In this document: positions 14,581-23,789 of the stretch, in pieces
Layout of the letters: every line of letters starts with the position of its first letter
How positions within the stretch are numbered: the first letter of the stretch is position 1
Source: Acidobacteriaceae bacterium
GTDB lineage: Bacteria > Acidobacteriota > Terriglobia > Terriglobales > Acidobacteriaceae
DNA: 64,000 nt
NCBI GenBank assembly: GCA_003170825.1
Contig: PMYL01000054.1
Span: 1 to 64,000, forward strand
Direction of reading: 5' to 3'
Made by a program: the position numbers and the translations under genes
Notes under the pieces: generated by a model
What the model was told of the DNA's origin: nothing
Databases searched by the model: none
The model's input: the letters and a program-made list of their open reading frames with translations, nothing else

Positions 14581-14711
14581 TCGTTCCCCCGCATGACCAG
14601 CAGCTTCACAAGCAGCGAAATCGTATCGAGCGGCGCTTTAGCAGACTCAAACAATTCCGGTGAATCCACACAGTTGATTTCATAGATTCCCTGTTACCTG
14701 TTCCCTGCCTT

Positions 14712-15701
14712 TCACCCTTCCGACAATATGCTCTGCTCTTCCGGCGTCCGCAGGCGCACCAGCCGGTCGACGGCATAGGGCGTGTGCTGCTGCGCGGTGT
14801 AGTAATGCCGCACCAGCAACTCGCCCAGCAGACCGATGGCCAGCATCTGGATGCCGGCGACGATCAGCACCGCGCCAATCACAAACAGCGGTCCATGCAG
14901 ATCCAGGATGCTCTTGCGCGGGTCAAGAATCTTCATCCCCAGCAGAATGGTGGAGATGATGCTGCCCGCCATCATTCCCAACGCGCCAAGGAGACCGAAG
15001 AAGTGCAGCGGCTGGCTCATGTACCTGAGCAGGAAGCGGATGGTCAGCAGATCAAAAAACACGCCGAAGGTGCGCCCAATGCCGTAGTGGCTCTTGCCCC
15101 GCTCGCGTTTCAGATTCCTGATCGGAACCTCGCAGATCGACGCGCCAAACCAACTGGCCAGCGCGGGAATGAAGCGGTGCATCTCCCCGTAAAGCGGAAT
15201 GTTCTGGATTACCTCGCGGCGATAGGCCTTGAAGGTGGTGCCGAAGTCGTGAATCTTCACGCCGGAGAGCCTGGCCATCAGCCAGTTGGCGCAGCGCGAG
15301 GGAATGCGCCGCATCAGTAAATTGTCGATCCGCTCCTTGCGCCAGCCCGAGACCACGTCGTAGCCCTCTTCGAGTTTTTCGATGAAGCCGGGAATATCGT
15401 TGGGGTCATGCTGCAGGTCGCCGTCCATGGCCAGGATGAACTCGCCCGAGGCGTGGTCGAAGCCGGCCGCCAGCGCCGAGGTCTGCCCGAAGTTGCGGCG
15501 CAGCTTGATCACCAGCACGCGGCTGTCCACCGCGGCAATCTCTTCCAGCAGCTTATAGGTGCGATCGCTGGAGCCATCGTCCACCAGCACCAGCTCAAAA
15601 CTATCGCCCACCTGCTCCATCACCTGCTTGAGGCGAGCATATAAAACGGTAACGTTCTCTTCTTCGTTATGAAAGGGCACGACAATCGAATACTTCGCCA
15701 T
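14712..15701 (-). CDS. Polyprenyl-phosphate GT2 glycosyltransferase (DPM1/ArnC/GtrB-like)
   Basis: 329 aa. The N-terminal GT2 domain contains SIVVPFHNEEENV, LVDDGSSDRT and the metal-binding AMDGDLQHDP (about residue 92-97). Two C-terminal transmembrane helices (about 232-254 and 269-292) are typical of enzymes that load a sugar from a nucleotide onto undecaprenyl phosphate at the cytoplasmic face of the inner membrane. These glycosyl carriers donate sugars for periplasmic modification of polysaccharide or lipid A. It lies downstream of the phosphoglycosyl transferase on the same strand with a 68-bp gap. The donor sugar cannot be predicted. Confidence 0.85.
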   Translation of the reverse strand: MAKYSIVVPFHNEEENVTVLYARLKQVMEQVGDSFELVLVDDGSSDRTYKLLEEIAAVDSRVLVIKLRRNFGQTSALAAGFDHASGEFILAMDGDLQHDPNDIPGFIEKLEEGYDVVSGWRKERIDNLLMRRIPSRCANWLMARLSGVKIHDFGTTFKAYRREVIQNIPLYGEMHRFIPALASWFGASICEVPIRNLKRERGKSHYGIGRTFGVFFDLLTIRFLLRYMSQPLHFFGLLGALGMMAGSIISTILLGMKILDPRKSILDLHGPLFVIGAVLIVAGIQMLAIGLLGELLVRHYYTAQQHTPYAVDRLVRLRTPEEQSILSEG

Positions 15702-15769
15702 GGTGTCCTTATAGATGCAGGTTCGATGGAGAAGGATGACGCTTCCTGGCTGAATACAACCGGGACCAA

Positions 15770-16639
15770 TCAGAAAGCCGCGACTTGCTCCGCTGGAACG
15801 GGCCGATCCACGCTGGGCGGCATCGGCACACGGGTGAAGGCAGCTTCCGGATCAGACGCTCTGGATAGCAGCATTCTGTCTTCTGCCTCAAATGCCCATT
15901 TGACGAGCATGCCTTCCATGACAGAGCTGACCCAGCGGCGCAATACGCTGTCGACAATGAGCTTGAGATCGGAAAGAAACGTGGCGCGGGCCATGTACTC
16001 CGCGTCGAGCCGGCGTTTGACGGGAAGAACGACCGTGTGATAGTAGGTGTCCAAATAATGCTTGGGCACACAGTCGAGAACCGTCTCTTCGCGAGCGAAG
16101 GCGATGGTGGCCGCGCCCGTGATCCCCGGACGGCACGGGAGATCGAAAATCGCATGTTCCGGCATCTTGGGGCGGGGGCCTACCAGGCTCATATCCCCCC
16201 AAAGCACATTCAACAACTGGGGCAGTTCATCGAGCTTCCAGCGGCGCAGAAAAGGGCCTGCCGGAGTGAAGCGCTGGTTGCCGGCCGTGGTGACCGCATG
16301 ATGCGCTTTGTCCGCGGCGTGGATCATGGTTCGGAACTTCAGAATGGTGAAGGTCCGCCCGTGACGGCCAGTGCGCTTTTGCATGAAGAGGGCGGGACCG
16401 GGCGAGGTCAGCCGCACCGCCAGGGCGATCGCCAGCAAGATCGGGACCAGCAGAGGCAGCGCCAATAGAACACAGGCGCAGTCGAAGAGGCGCTTGGCGC
16501 CCGACCGCGACCATGGGCTCGGCCGCATTTCGCTCAGAGAGAGCGAGAAACGCACCGCCGACGCATGATCGCGAACCGTCTTCCGCCTTTCGATCCCATC
16601 CGCGCCGCCGTAAGCACGGCGCTGCGCGGGTCGATTCAT
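15770..16639 (-). CDS. Initiating sugar-phosphate transferase (monotopic phosphoglycosyl transferase, WcaJ/PglC type)
   Basis: 289 aa if started at the ATG at 16639 (the frame is open back to 16795). A hydrophobic re-entrant helix (LFDCACVLLALPLLVPILLAI) precedes the catalytic domain with LKFRTM, KLDELPQLLNVLWGDMSLVGPRP and PGITG, all hallmarks of bacterial sugar transferases. The family transfers a sugar phosphate from a nucleotide sugar to undecaprenyl phosphate, the first step of repeat-unit assembly. There is no multi-helix WcaJ N-terminal domain, so it is the short PglC form, with about 80 extra residues at the C-terminus. It is divergent from the exporter gene across a long regulatory region. 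Confidence 0.85.
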   Translation of the reverse strand: MNRPAQRRAYGGADGIERRKTVRDHASAVRFSLSLSEMRPSPWSRSGAKRLFDCACVLLALPLLVPILLAIALAVRLTSPGPALFMQKRTGRHGRTFTILKFRTMIHAADKAHHAVTTAGNQRFTPAGPFLRRWKLDELPQLLNVLWGDMSLVGPRPKMPEHAIFDLPCRPGITGAATIAFAREETVLDCVPKHYLDTYYHTVVLPVKRRLDAEYMARATFLSDLKLIVDSVLRRWVSSVMEGMLVKWAFEAEDRMLLSRASDPEAAFTRVPMPPSVDRPVPAEQVAAF

Positions 16640-17272
16640 AGTTGTGGCTTCAAAAATGCGCGAGACAAACAATCTGGCGCTCAAAATGATCCTCCACAAG
16701 GTGAGACAAATCGATTCGGCTGAAGAACTGTGAAATGGACACGATGTTTTCCGGCTTTGTTGCAATCGACGTCGTCGATTTGCTTGCCTCTCCACCGCTG
16801 TTCGTTAGGAGAGACAATCTTCGATCATCGCTGCTCATTGTGTCAAGGCAACACATCTCCGCGTAATAGAAGAAAAGGTCCCATCATGAAGATGCATTTA
16901 ACCACCATAGCAGACTCTATGCGGCACAGCACAAAAATTTTGGCAATTTGGCAAACCATAGCATGGCAAACTATAGCGCTTTCGCCACATCTGCATGTGA
17001 CCTCCATCACATTTGCATGTGAAAAGTCCAATGGCTGGTAATTATATAAGAATCAACAACGGCGCCGTCGCTTGCGCGCGCCGGAAGCGAATACAGAATA
17101 GATCACTGCGGAGTTGCCGAAACGGTCCAGCCCTGCACTGGAACTGGAGATCGATATACGCGATATGCGCCACGCGGCCACGCCGGCGGCGCGGACTGGG
17201 CAAGCGGCACCCTCAAGCCCACGTCAGACACGTTTGTAAGACGGCTCATGGCCTGTGCTAGACTTGTGGCAT
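16640..17272. other. Divergent regulatory region of the EPS locus
   Basis: 633 bp between the phosphoglycosyl transferase and the exporter, AT-richer than the flanking genes. It contains two nearly identical 12-bp direct repeats, GCAAACCATAGC (16951-16962) and GCAAACTATAGC (16966-16977), then the CRP-like site described separately. No gene seen. Confidence 0.55.
16985..17022. promoter_or_regulatory. CRP-like operator pair
   Basis: Two palindromic units, CCACAT-N4-ATGTGA (16985-17000) and TCACAT-N4-ATGTGA (17007-17022). The inner half-sites also make ATGTGA-N6-TCACAT (16995-17012), a perfect match to the CRP/FNR-superfamily consensus TGTGA-N6-TCACA. It is centred about 270 bp upstream of the exporter start and 365 bp upstream of the sugar transferase start, so the site could control either or both transcripts. 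Confidence 0.6.
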
Positions 17273-20041
17273 ATGAAGTTTTTTGAGTGCGAAAGGGGTA
17301 TTGGAGGTTGCCGTCCCGGCTCTGCCCACGATCGGCCCGCATCGCGGGCTGGCAAGGTAAGGCAGATTGGGTTTCTTATCCTGATATCGTCGCTTACGAC
17401 AGCGTTGTACGCACAACTGTCATCCCAGGGTGGCAATTCGGCAGGGGCGCAGAGTCCGAGTGCGTGGGATTGCTCCGACCCTCTGCTGGCGAGTACGCCA
17501 GAGTGTTCCGGTCAGACTCAGCAAGGAACCACTTCGCTCCCGACTCAGCAAACACGACCCCCGCTGCCGGGTGAATACGGCGCGCAGCCGGGGAATCCCA
17601 ATAGCAATTATTCAGATATTGAGCAATTGACCCGGCAGGCTACGGCACGGAATCAGGCGCAGCAAGCGCTGCTTCCGCTGGAGCCGCTGACCGAGTTCCA
17701 AAAGTTCGTAGCCTCGACTACGGGCCAGATTCTGCCGATCTTCGGGGCGGACCTCTTTCGCCGTGTGCCCTCCACCTTTGCTCCCCTGGACATGACTCCC
17801 GTACCATCCGATTTTGTCATCGGGCCCGGCGACGAGTTGCGCATCCGCGTATGGGGACAGGTGAGCTTCCAGACCAACGTGCGCGTGGACCGCTCCGGCG
17901 AGATATTCCTTCCCCAGATTGGTCCGGTGCATGTGGCGGATATGCCCTTTTCGGCGCTCGACGCGCATCTGCGCGGCGCCATCGGGCGTGTCTATCGCAA
18001 CTTCGATCTTACCGTGGATGTGGGTCAGATTCGCGCCGTCCAGGTGTATGTCTCCGGGCAAGCGCGGCGTCCCGGAGTCTATACGGTGAGCTCGCTGAGC
18101 ACGCTGGTCGACGCGCTCTTTGCCAGCGGCGGGCCTTCGGTGCAAGGCTCGATGCGGCACATCCAGTTGCGCCGCGGCAGCGCGGTGGTAACGGACTTCG
18201 ATCTCTATGACCTGCTCATTCACGGCGACAAGTCCAAGGACGTGAAGCTCCAGTCCGGAGATGTGATCTTCATTCCCCCGGTCGGCCCCCAGGCGGCAGT
18301 CGCCGGCAGCTTGCGAAATCCCGCCATCTACGAGCTGCGGGCAAATGAATCGCTTGCCGGTCTTCTCGCCAATGCCGGAGGCGTCACCTCGGTAGCCTCG
18401 GATGCGCGCGTCTCGATCGAGCGCATTGAGGATCATAGCGACCGGCACGCCATGGAGGTGCCCTACGACGCCAGCGGCCTTGCCACTCCGCTGGCCGACG
18501 GCGACTTGGTGCGCGTTTTCTCCATCGTGCCCATATACCGGAAGACGGTCATCCTTCGCGGCAACATTGCGAATCCGGGCCGCTTTGCCTGGCGCCCTGG
18601 CATGCGCATCAGCGATCTGATTCCCGATAAGGAATCGCTGATCACACGGAATTACTGGTGGAGGCGGGCGCAGCTTGGACTGCCCGCTCAGGAGTTTGAG
18701 CCGATACCTGGCTTCGACAATCTTCGGCAACCCGCGGAGAACCACGCCATTACAATGGAACGTTCCCTCCAGGAAAGCAGGAGCGCATCGAATCAGCCTG
18801 GGTATCAGCAGGGACAGAATGGGTATCCGCAAGGAATGATCCAGGATCAGTCTGGCTATCAGCAGGGACAGTCTGGGTATCCGCAAGGAATGTTCCAGGA
18901 TCAGTCTGGCTATCAGCAGGGACAGATTGGCTATCAGCAGGGGCTGTCTGGCTATCAGCAGAACGGGAATCCGAGCGCGCAGCAGCGCACCGGCAGCGCT
19001 TCCCTGGCAGCCGCGCAGACTTCTTCCGCCGGTCGATTCTTTCCCCTCTCGCAGCGAACCGAGGTTCGGGCGCTCGCGCCGGAGATCGATTGGGATTATG
19101 CTGTCATCGAGCGTCTCGACACGGAGACCCTGAAGACCGTTCTGATCCCGTTCGACCTGGGCAAACTCGTGCTACAACACGATGCCTCTCAGGATCTCGA
19201 ACTACAGGCAAGCGACGTAGTCTCCATCTTTTCAGAGGCCGATATCCGGGTCCCCATCGCGCACCAGACCAAGACGGTTACGCTGGACGGGGAATTTGCC
19301 CACGCCGGCGTGTACACAGTCCAACCCGGAGAAACGCTGCGTCATCTGGTGGAGCGCGTCGGCGGGCTTACGCCCAATGCGTACCTGTACGGCTCAGATT
19401 TTACTCGCGAGTCGACGCGCGCGATGCAGCAGGCCAGGATCGACGAATACGTGCAGAGCCTGGGCATGGAAATGCAGCGAAGCAGCCTGGCCATGGCGTC
19501 GTCTTCGGCGGGTTCGGCGCAGGATCTGACCAGCGCCGCCGCGGCCGAGAACAGCGAACGAGATATTCTTGCAAGCCTGCGGCAAATTCGCGCCACGGGT
19601 CGTATCGTACTGAGATTTGCGTCCGATAGCAGTGGCATGAGCAGCTTCCCCGACATCACAATGGAGGACGGAGACCGCTTTGTCGTCCCGTCCGTTCCGG
19701 CCACCGTCAATGTGGTCGGCGCGGTGTACGATCAGAATTCCTTCCTGTACGCGCAGGCGCGAAGGGCCGGGACGTACCTGCAACTGGCCGGTGGACCCAA
19801 CAGGGACGCTGATCGGAGCCATGAGTTCATCATCCGCGCCGACGGTGAGGTGGTGAGCAGCGAAAGGGGCAAAACAATCTGGAGCGGCAGCGAGTTCAAC
19901 AACCTGCGCATAAATCCGGGCGATACGATCGTTGTTCCGGAGAAGACCATCAAGCCGTCCGCGTTGCGCGGCTTGATCGACTGGTCGCAGATGTTCTCGC
20001 AATTCGCACTGGGCGCCGCGGCATTGAGCGTGCTTAAATAG
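17273..20041 (+). CDS. Wza-like polysaccharide export protein with SLBB domains
   Basis: About 922 aa, much longer than E. coli Wza (379 aa). A signal-type segment (IGFLILISSLTTALYA) lies about 35 residues in and has no lipobox Cys. A Poly_export domain (VIGPGDELRIRVWGQVSFQTNVRVDRSGEIFLPQIG) and a run of SLBB domains follow (VYVSGQARRPGVYTV, VTLDGEFAHAGVYTV, VNVVGAVYDQNSFLY). A Gln/Gly/Tyr repeat at 18794-18964 lies between SLBB domains. It ends with a hydrophobic segment near FALGAAALSVLK. It should form the outer-membrane/periplasmic export channel for the polysaccharide. The start at 17273 is uncertain: no strong ribosome site, and GTG at 17255 is also possible. Confidence 0.85.
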   Translation: MKFFECERGIGGCRPGSAHDRPASRAGKVRQIGFLILISSLTTALYAQLSSQGGNSAGAQSPSAWDCSDPLLASTPECSGQTQQGTTSLPTQQTRPPLPGEYGAQPGNPNSNYSDIEQLTRQATARNQAQQALLPLEPLTEFQKFVASTTGQILPIFGADLFRRVPSTFAPLDMTPVPSDFVIGPGDELRIRVWGQVSFQTNVRVDRSGEIFLPQIGPVHVADMPFSALDAHLRGAIGRVYRNFDLTVDVGQIRAVQVYVSGQARRPGVYTVSSLSTLVDALFASGGPSVQGSMRHIQLRRGSAVVTDFDLYDLLIHGDKSKDVKLQSGDVIFIPPVGPQAAVAGSLRNPAIYELRANESLAGLLANAGGVTSVASDARVSIERIEDHSDRHAMEVPYDASGLATPLADGDLVRVFSIVPIYRKTVILRGNIANPGRFAWRPGMRISDLIPDKESLITRNYWWRRAQLGLPAQEFEPIPGFDNLRQPAENHAITMERSLQESRSASNQPGYQQGQNGYPQGMIQDQSGYQQGQSGYPQGMFQDQSGYQQGQIGYQQGLSGYQQNGNPSAQQRTGSASLAAAQTSSAGRFFPLSQRTEVRALAPEIDWDYAVIERLDTETLKTVLIPFDLGKLVLQHDASQDLELQASDVVSIFSEADIRVPIAHQTKTVTLDGEFAHAGVYTVQPGETLRHLVERVGGLTPNAYLYGSDFTRESTRAMQQARIDEYVQSLGMEMQRSSLAMASSSAGSAQDLTSAAAAENSERDILASLRQIRATGRIVLRFASDSSGMSSFPDITMEDGDRFVVPSVPATVNVVGAVYDQNSFLYAQARRAGTYLQLAGGPNRDADRSHEFIIRADGEVVSSERGKTIWSGSEFNNLRINPGDTIVVPEKTIKPSALRGLIDWSQMFSQFALGAAALSVLK
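18794..18964 (+). repeat. 54-bp in-frame tandem repeat in the exporter gene
   Basis: Units start at 18794, 18848 and 18902. Each codes for about 18 residues of the form QSGYQQGQSGYPQGMFQD; the third unit degenerates into shorter GYQQG repeats. The first two units differ at only a few bases, so copy number may vary between strains. This is a coding repeat, not a CRISPR array. Confidence 0.85.
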
Positions 20042-20111
20042 CAGGATTTGGAGCGCCTCCTTGTAGAATGCAGGCAGGGATGCGCGCCAGTCCCCAATCC
20101 GGCAGGAACCG

Positions 20112-21389
20112 ATGACAACCGAAACTCCGCTTCCCGAAGTGAATGAGCAAGCCGATTCTCCTTCCGCCACGCCCATCGCCGGGCGCGCCGCAAAGGAGGA
20201 CGACGAAATCTCCCTGCTTGATCTTCTGATCGTCATCGCCGAGCGGAAGCGCGTCATCCTCGGGGTCACCGCGGTCTTCGCTATCCTCGCGATCGTGATC
20301 TCGCTGCTTCTGCCCCAGCGCTACACCGCAACTGTGACGCTGCTGACTCCGCAGCAGAACTCTTCGATGGGCGCCGCGCTGGCCTCCCAGCTAGGCTCCA
20401 TGGGCGGCATGGCCGCGCTGGCCGGGGGCAGTCTCGGCTTCAAGAACCCCAACGACATGTTCGTCGCCATGTTCAAGAGCCGCACTGTCGAGAATGCCAT
20501 GGTGCAGAAATTCGGCCTGATGCAGGAGTACCACATGAAATATTTCTCCGATGCGCGCAAGGCCTTCGAGAAACATGTGACCGTGGATGGCAGCGGCAAG
20601 GATGCCCTGATCCATATCTCCGTCGAGGATCGCGACCCGCGCCGCGCCGCGGACCTTGCCAACGGCTACATCGACCAGTTTCGCATCCTGTCTCAGCATC
20701 TCGCCATCACGGAAGCCTCTCAGCGCAGACTCTTCTTCGAGCAGGAGCTTGAGCAGGCGAAGAATAACCTAGCCAACGCCGAAGAGGCACTGAAGCTGAC
20801 AGAACAGACCACGGGAGTGATCCAGCTCGACAGCCAGGCGCGCGCCCTGATCGAATCGGCCGCATCTCTGCGCGCGCAGATCACAGCGAGGGAAGTGCAG
20901 ATTCAGGGGATGCAGACGTATGCAACCGGCGAAAACGCCCAGTTGGTGCAGGCACAGCGGGAGCTGGAGGGCCTGCGCGCGCAGTTGGCCAAGCTGGGAG
21001 GTTCCGAAGACAGCACCGGCGGCGAACTCATCGTCTCCAAAGGCCGTGTGCCCGAGGCCGGCATGGAATACATCCGCAGGCTGCGCGACGTGAAATACAA
21101 TGAGACGATCTTTGAAATCCTCGCTCGCCAGTTCGAGATCGCCAAGCTCGACGAGGCCAAACAGGGCGCGCTCATTCAGGTCGTCGATCCCGCCATCCCT
21201 CCCGACAGGCGATCGTTTCCGAAACGCGCGCTGATCGTGATCGGAGCCACCTTCGCAGGCTTCCTGATTGGAGTCTTCTGCGCTCTCTTCCAGGCCGGCT
21301 TCCAGGGCCTGAAAGCCGATCCGGAAACTACGGCCAAGCTCCATCTACTGCGGAGGGCCCTTTCCTTCAAAGGGCAAAAAACCTCCTGA
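20112..21389 (+). CDS. Wzz/GNVR-type polysaccharide chain-length determinant protein
   Basis: 425-aa inner-membrane protein. A first helix (about residues 55-75, VILGVTAVFAILAIVISLLLP) precedes a periplasmic region with a long coiled coil (FEQELEQAKNNLANAEEALKL and QAQRELEGLRAQLAKLGG). A second helix near the C-terminus (ALIVIGATFAGFLIGVFCALF) closes the periplasmic domain; PDRRSFPKR before it matches the Wzz proline-rich motif region. There is no cytoplasmic BY-kinase domain, unlike Wzc. It sets polymer length together with the Wzy-like polymerase, and follows the exporter by 70 bp in the same direction, probably one operon. Confidence 0.85.
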   Translation: MTTETPLPEVNEQADSPSATPIAGRAAKEDDEISLLDLLIVIAERKRVILGVTAVFAILAIVISLLLPQRYTATVTLLTPQQNSSMGAALASQLGSMGGMAALAGGSLGFKNPNDMFVAMFKSRTVENAMVQKFGLMQEYHMKYFSDARKAFEKHVTVDGSGKDALIHISVEDRDPRRAADLANGYIDQFRILSQHLAITEASQRRLFFEQELEQAKNNLANAEEALKLTEQTTGVIQLDSQARALIESAASLRAQITAREVQIQGMQTYATGENAQLVQAQRELEGLRAQLAKLGGSEDSTGGELIVSKGRVPEAGMEYIRRLRDVKYNETIFEILARQFEIAKLDEAKQGALIQVVDPAIPPDRRSFPKRALIVIGATFAGFLIGVFCALFQAGFQGLKADPETTAKLHLLRRALSFKGQKTS

Positions 21390-21889
21390 GCGCAGGCAGG
21401 GCGCTCGCTGGACCACCCTTGACACCGGCCATCTGTATTGCCGCTCAGCCTGTATGCGCGAACCGTATGCCTCGCACTTTGTATTCCTCGTCTGCGAATC
21501 GCTCAATAGAGGGCGCTCTAAGCTCAGGAAAGGATTGGACCACATTGCGGCGCGCAAAAGGGGCGAGTTGCCAAAGAGAAGTTAGGATGTCTTCGGATTC
21601 CGGCTTCGCGCGGCAACAGCCGGCAGAATTGCGTGAACGCGTCAGCAGGACAGATACCCTCGCATTCGTCGCGTCCTGGTGATAAAATTAGGAAGTACCA
21701 AACTGCGAAAGGCGAAGGCTAATCGTTGAGGCGGCTACCTAAGCGAACGCTCCAGAAGCAAGTTGCCAGAGGTGTACTCAGGAGCATCCCCAACGTGAAG
21801 CCCTTCATCGCTGAAGTCATATGCACTTACGGCTGGAGCCCTCTAACTGATATTCACGGGATCGCGTACGTGCCTACGGAGAGGAACTT
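21390..21889. other. Intergenic region upstream of rfbF
   Basis: 500 bp with no supported gene; short frames here lack ribosome sites. It probably holds the promoter of the CDP-sugar operon. A GAGAGGAAC ribosome-binding site ends the region just before rfbF. Confidence 0.45.
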
Positions 21890-22666
21890 ATGAAAGCGAT
21901 AATCCTTGCGGGAGGCCTTGGAAGCCGATTGAGTGAGGAGACGACTCTCAAGCCGAAGCCGATGGTGGAGATTGGTGGCAGGCCCATCCTTTGGCATATC
22001 ATGAAGATATATTCCGCCCATGGCATCAACGAATTCATCATCTGTCTTGGGTATAAAGGCCATATCATCAAGGAGTTTTTCACAAACTACTTCCTTTACT
22101 CCTCCGACATCACGGTCGACCTCGCGAAAAACAGTCTAGAGTTTCATCGCAATGCCTGTGAGCCATGGCGCGTGACGCTGGTGGATACCGGAGCCAACAC
22201 CATGACCGGAGGCCGCCTGAAGCGGGTGTTGCCCTACGTTGCCGAGGAAGATGCCGTTTGTTTCACTTACGGCGACGGGGTCGCGGACGTGAACATCTCG
22301 GAGTCGATCGAGTTTCACCGCCGCCGGGGCGTGCTTGTCACGCTCACTGCAACGCAGCCTACGGGAAAGTTCGGCGCGCTTGAGATCGACGGCAGCTCGC
22401 ATGTGCATTCCTTCATGGAAAAACCCCGTAGCGATGGTGGTTGGGTGAACGGCGGTTTTTTTGTCCTTTCACCGAAAGTGGACAAATATATCAAGGACGA
22501 CACGACCAGCTGGGAGCGCGAACCGTTGGAACAGTTGGCCCGCGAAGGCCAGGTTTCCGCCTTTCAGCATCGGGGATACTGGCAGCCGATGGATACGATC
22601 CATGACAGGCAGGCGCTTGAGGAACTGTGGGCTGCCGGCAATGCTCCGTGGAAGGCGTGGATATGA
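21890..22666 (+). CDS. rfbF: Glucose-1-phosphate cytidylyltransferase
   Basis: 258 aa. It forms CDP-glucose from CTP and glucose-1-phosphate in the cytoplasm, the entry step to CDP-dideoxyhexoses. The nucleotidyltransferase signature GGLGSRLSEETTLKPKPMVEIG is at the N-terminus; the SEET-KPKPM form is the cytidylyl (RfbF/DdhA) version. YGDGVADVN holds the metal-binding Asp. Length and order agree with Salmonella RfbF. It starts after a good GAGAGGAAC ribosome site and overlaps rfbG by 4 bases (ATGA), the first of several coupled joins in this operon. Confidence 0.95.
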   Translation: MKAIILAGGLGSRLSEETTLKPKPMVEIGGRPILWHIMKIYSAHGINEFIICLGYKGHIIKEFFTNYFLYSSDITVDLAKNSLEFHRNACEPWRVTLVDTGANTMTGGRLKRVLPYVAEEDAVCFTYGDGVADVNISESIEFHRRRGVLVTLTATQPTGKFGALEIDGSSHVHSFMEKPRSDGGWVNGGFFVLSPKVDKYIKDDTTSWEREPLEQLAREGQVSAFQHRGYWQPMDTIHDRQALEELWAAGNAPWKAWI

Positions 22667-23775
22667 GTTTCTGGCATGGACGTCGTGCCTTTGTCACCGG
22701 GCATACCGGATTCAAGGGCGGTTGGCTCTCCCTCTGGCTGGAGCAACTTGGCGCGGACGTGTGTGGCGTTGCCCTCGATCCTCCCACCGATCCCAGCCTG
22801 TTCAAGGAGGCCAGGGTGTCGCAGGGAATGCGCTCTGAGATTGCGGACATTCGTGATCTGGAGCGCATGAAGGCGATCGTCCGCGAACACCGGCCCGAAG
22901 TCGTATTCCACATGGCGGCGCAGCCGTTGGTGCGCAGGTCGTATGAGGACCCCGTCGGCACTTATGCCACAAATGTGATGGGCACGGTGAACGTGCTTGA
23001 GTCTGTCCGCGCATGCGATTCGGTTCGCGCCGTGGTAGTTATCACCACGGACAAGTGCTACGAGAACAAAGAGTGGGTATGGCCCTACCGCGAGACGGAC
23101 CGGCTCGGAGGGTACGACCCGTACAGTAACAGCAAGGCATGCGCGGAGTTGGTTGTGTCGGCGTATCGCAATTCGTTTTTTCCGCCTTCGCATTACGAGC
23201 AGCATGGGGTCGCCATTGCGTCGGTTCGAGCAGGTAACGTGATAGGTGGAGGCGACTGGGCCGAAGACCGGCTCGTCCCGGACATCATGCGCGCCTTTGC
23301 CGCGAATCAGGTGCTTACTATTCGCAACCCCAAAGCCGTGCGCCCGTGGCAGCATGTGCTGGAACCGCTTTCTGGATACTTGCAGATCGCAGAGAAACTG
23401 TATGAGGCGGGTGTGCAATACGGCGGTGCATGGAACTTCGGCCCTGCATACACAGATGCAAAGCCGGTCGAGTGGATCGTGCACGAGTTGGCCGCCGGTT
23501 GGGGTGGAGATGCGCATTGGCAGGTGGACGTTCAGGCGCATCCGCATGAGGCCCAGATGTTGAAACTGGACTGCTCAAAAGCTGCGCAGGCCCTGAATTG
23601 GCGTCCTGCTTTGCCGCTCGAACAAGCCCTCCGGCTTACCGCTGATTGGTATCGCCGTCGGAACGCGGGCGAAGACCCGCGTGCTATCACTATTGAACAG
23701 ATCGAGCAGTTTATGCAGATTCCCAAAGAGAACGGTGGACCCGCTGCGTCCGTATTTGTCACAGCCAACCAGTAG
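22663..23775 (+). CDS. rfbG: CDP-glucose 4,6-dehydratase
   Basis: 370-aa NAD-dependent short-chain dehydrogenase that makes CDP-4-keto-6-deoxyglucose. The Rossmann motif is [15 protein letters not shown] and the catalytic Tyr-X3-Lys is in [13 protein letters not shown], preceded by [13 protein letters not shown], all diagnostic of RfbG/DdhB. The start is the ATG within the rfbF stop (ATGA). It supplies the substrate of RfbH. Confidence 0.95.
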   Translation: MSFWHGRRAFVTGHTGFKGGWLSLWLEQLGADVCGVALDPPTDPSLFKEARVSQGMRSEIADIRDLERMKAIVREHRPEVVFHMAAQPLVRRSYEDPVGTYATNVMGTVNVLESVRACDSVRAVVVITTDKCYENKEWVWPYRETDRLGGYDPYSNSKACAELVVSAYRNSFFPPSHYEQHGVAIASVRAGNVIGGGDWAEDRLVPDIMRAFAANQVLTIRNPKAVRPWQHVLEPLSGYLQIAEKLYEAGVQYGGAWNFGPAYTDAKPVEWIVHELAAGWGGDAHWQVDVQAHPHEAQMLKLDCSKAAQALNWRPALPLEQALRLTADWYRRRNAGEDPRAITIEQIEQFMQIPKENGGPAASVFVTANQ

Positions 23776-23789
23776 CATCGAGAAAACGT

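Noticed and set aside
18794-18964. Regular repeat that could suggest a CRISPR array
   Set aside because: Repeats are contiguous, in frame and without unique spacers; they encode a Gln/Gly/Tyr-rich protein segment.
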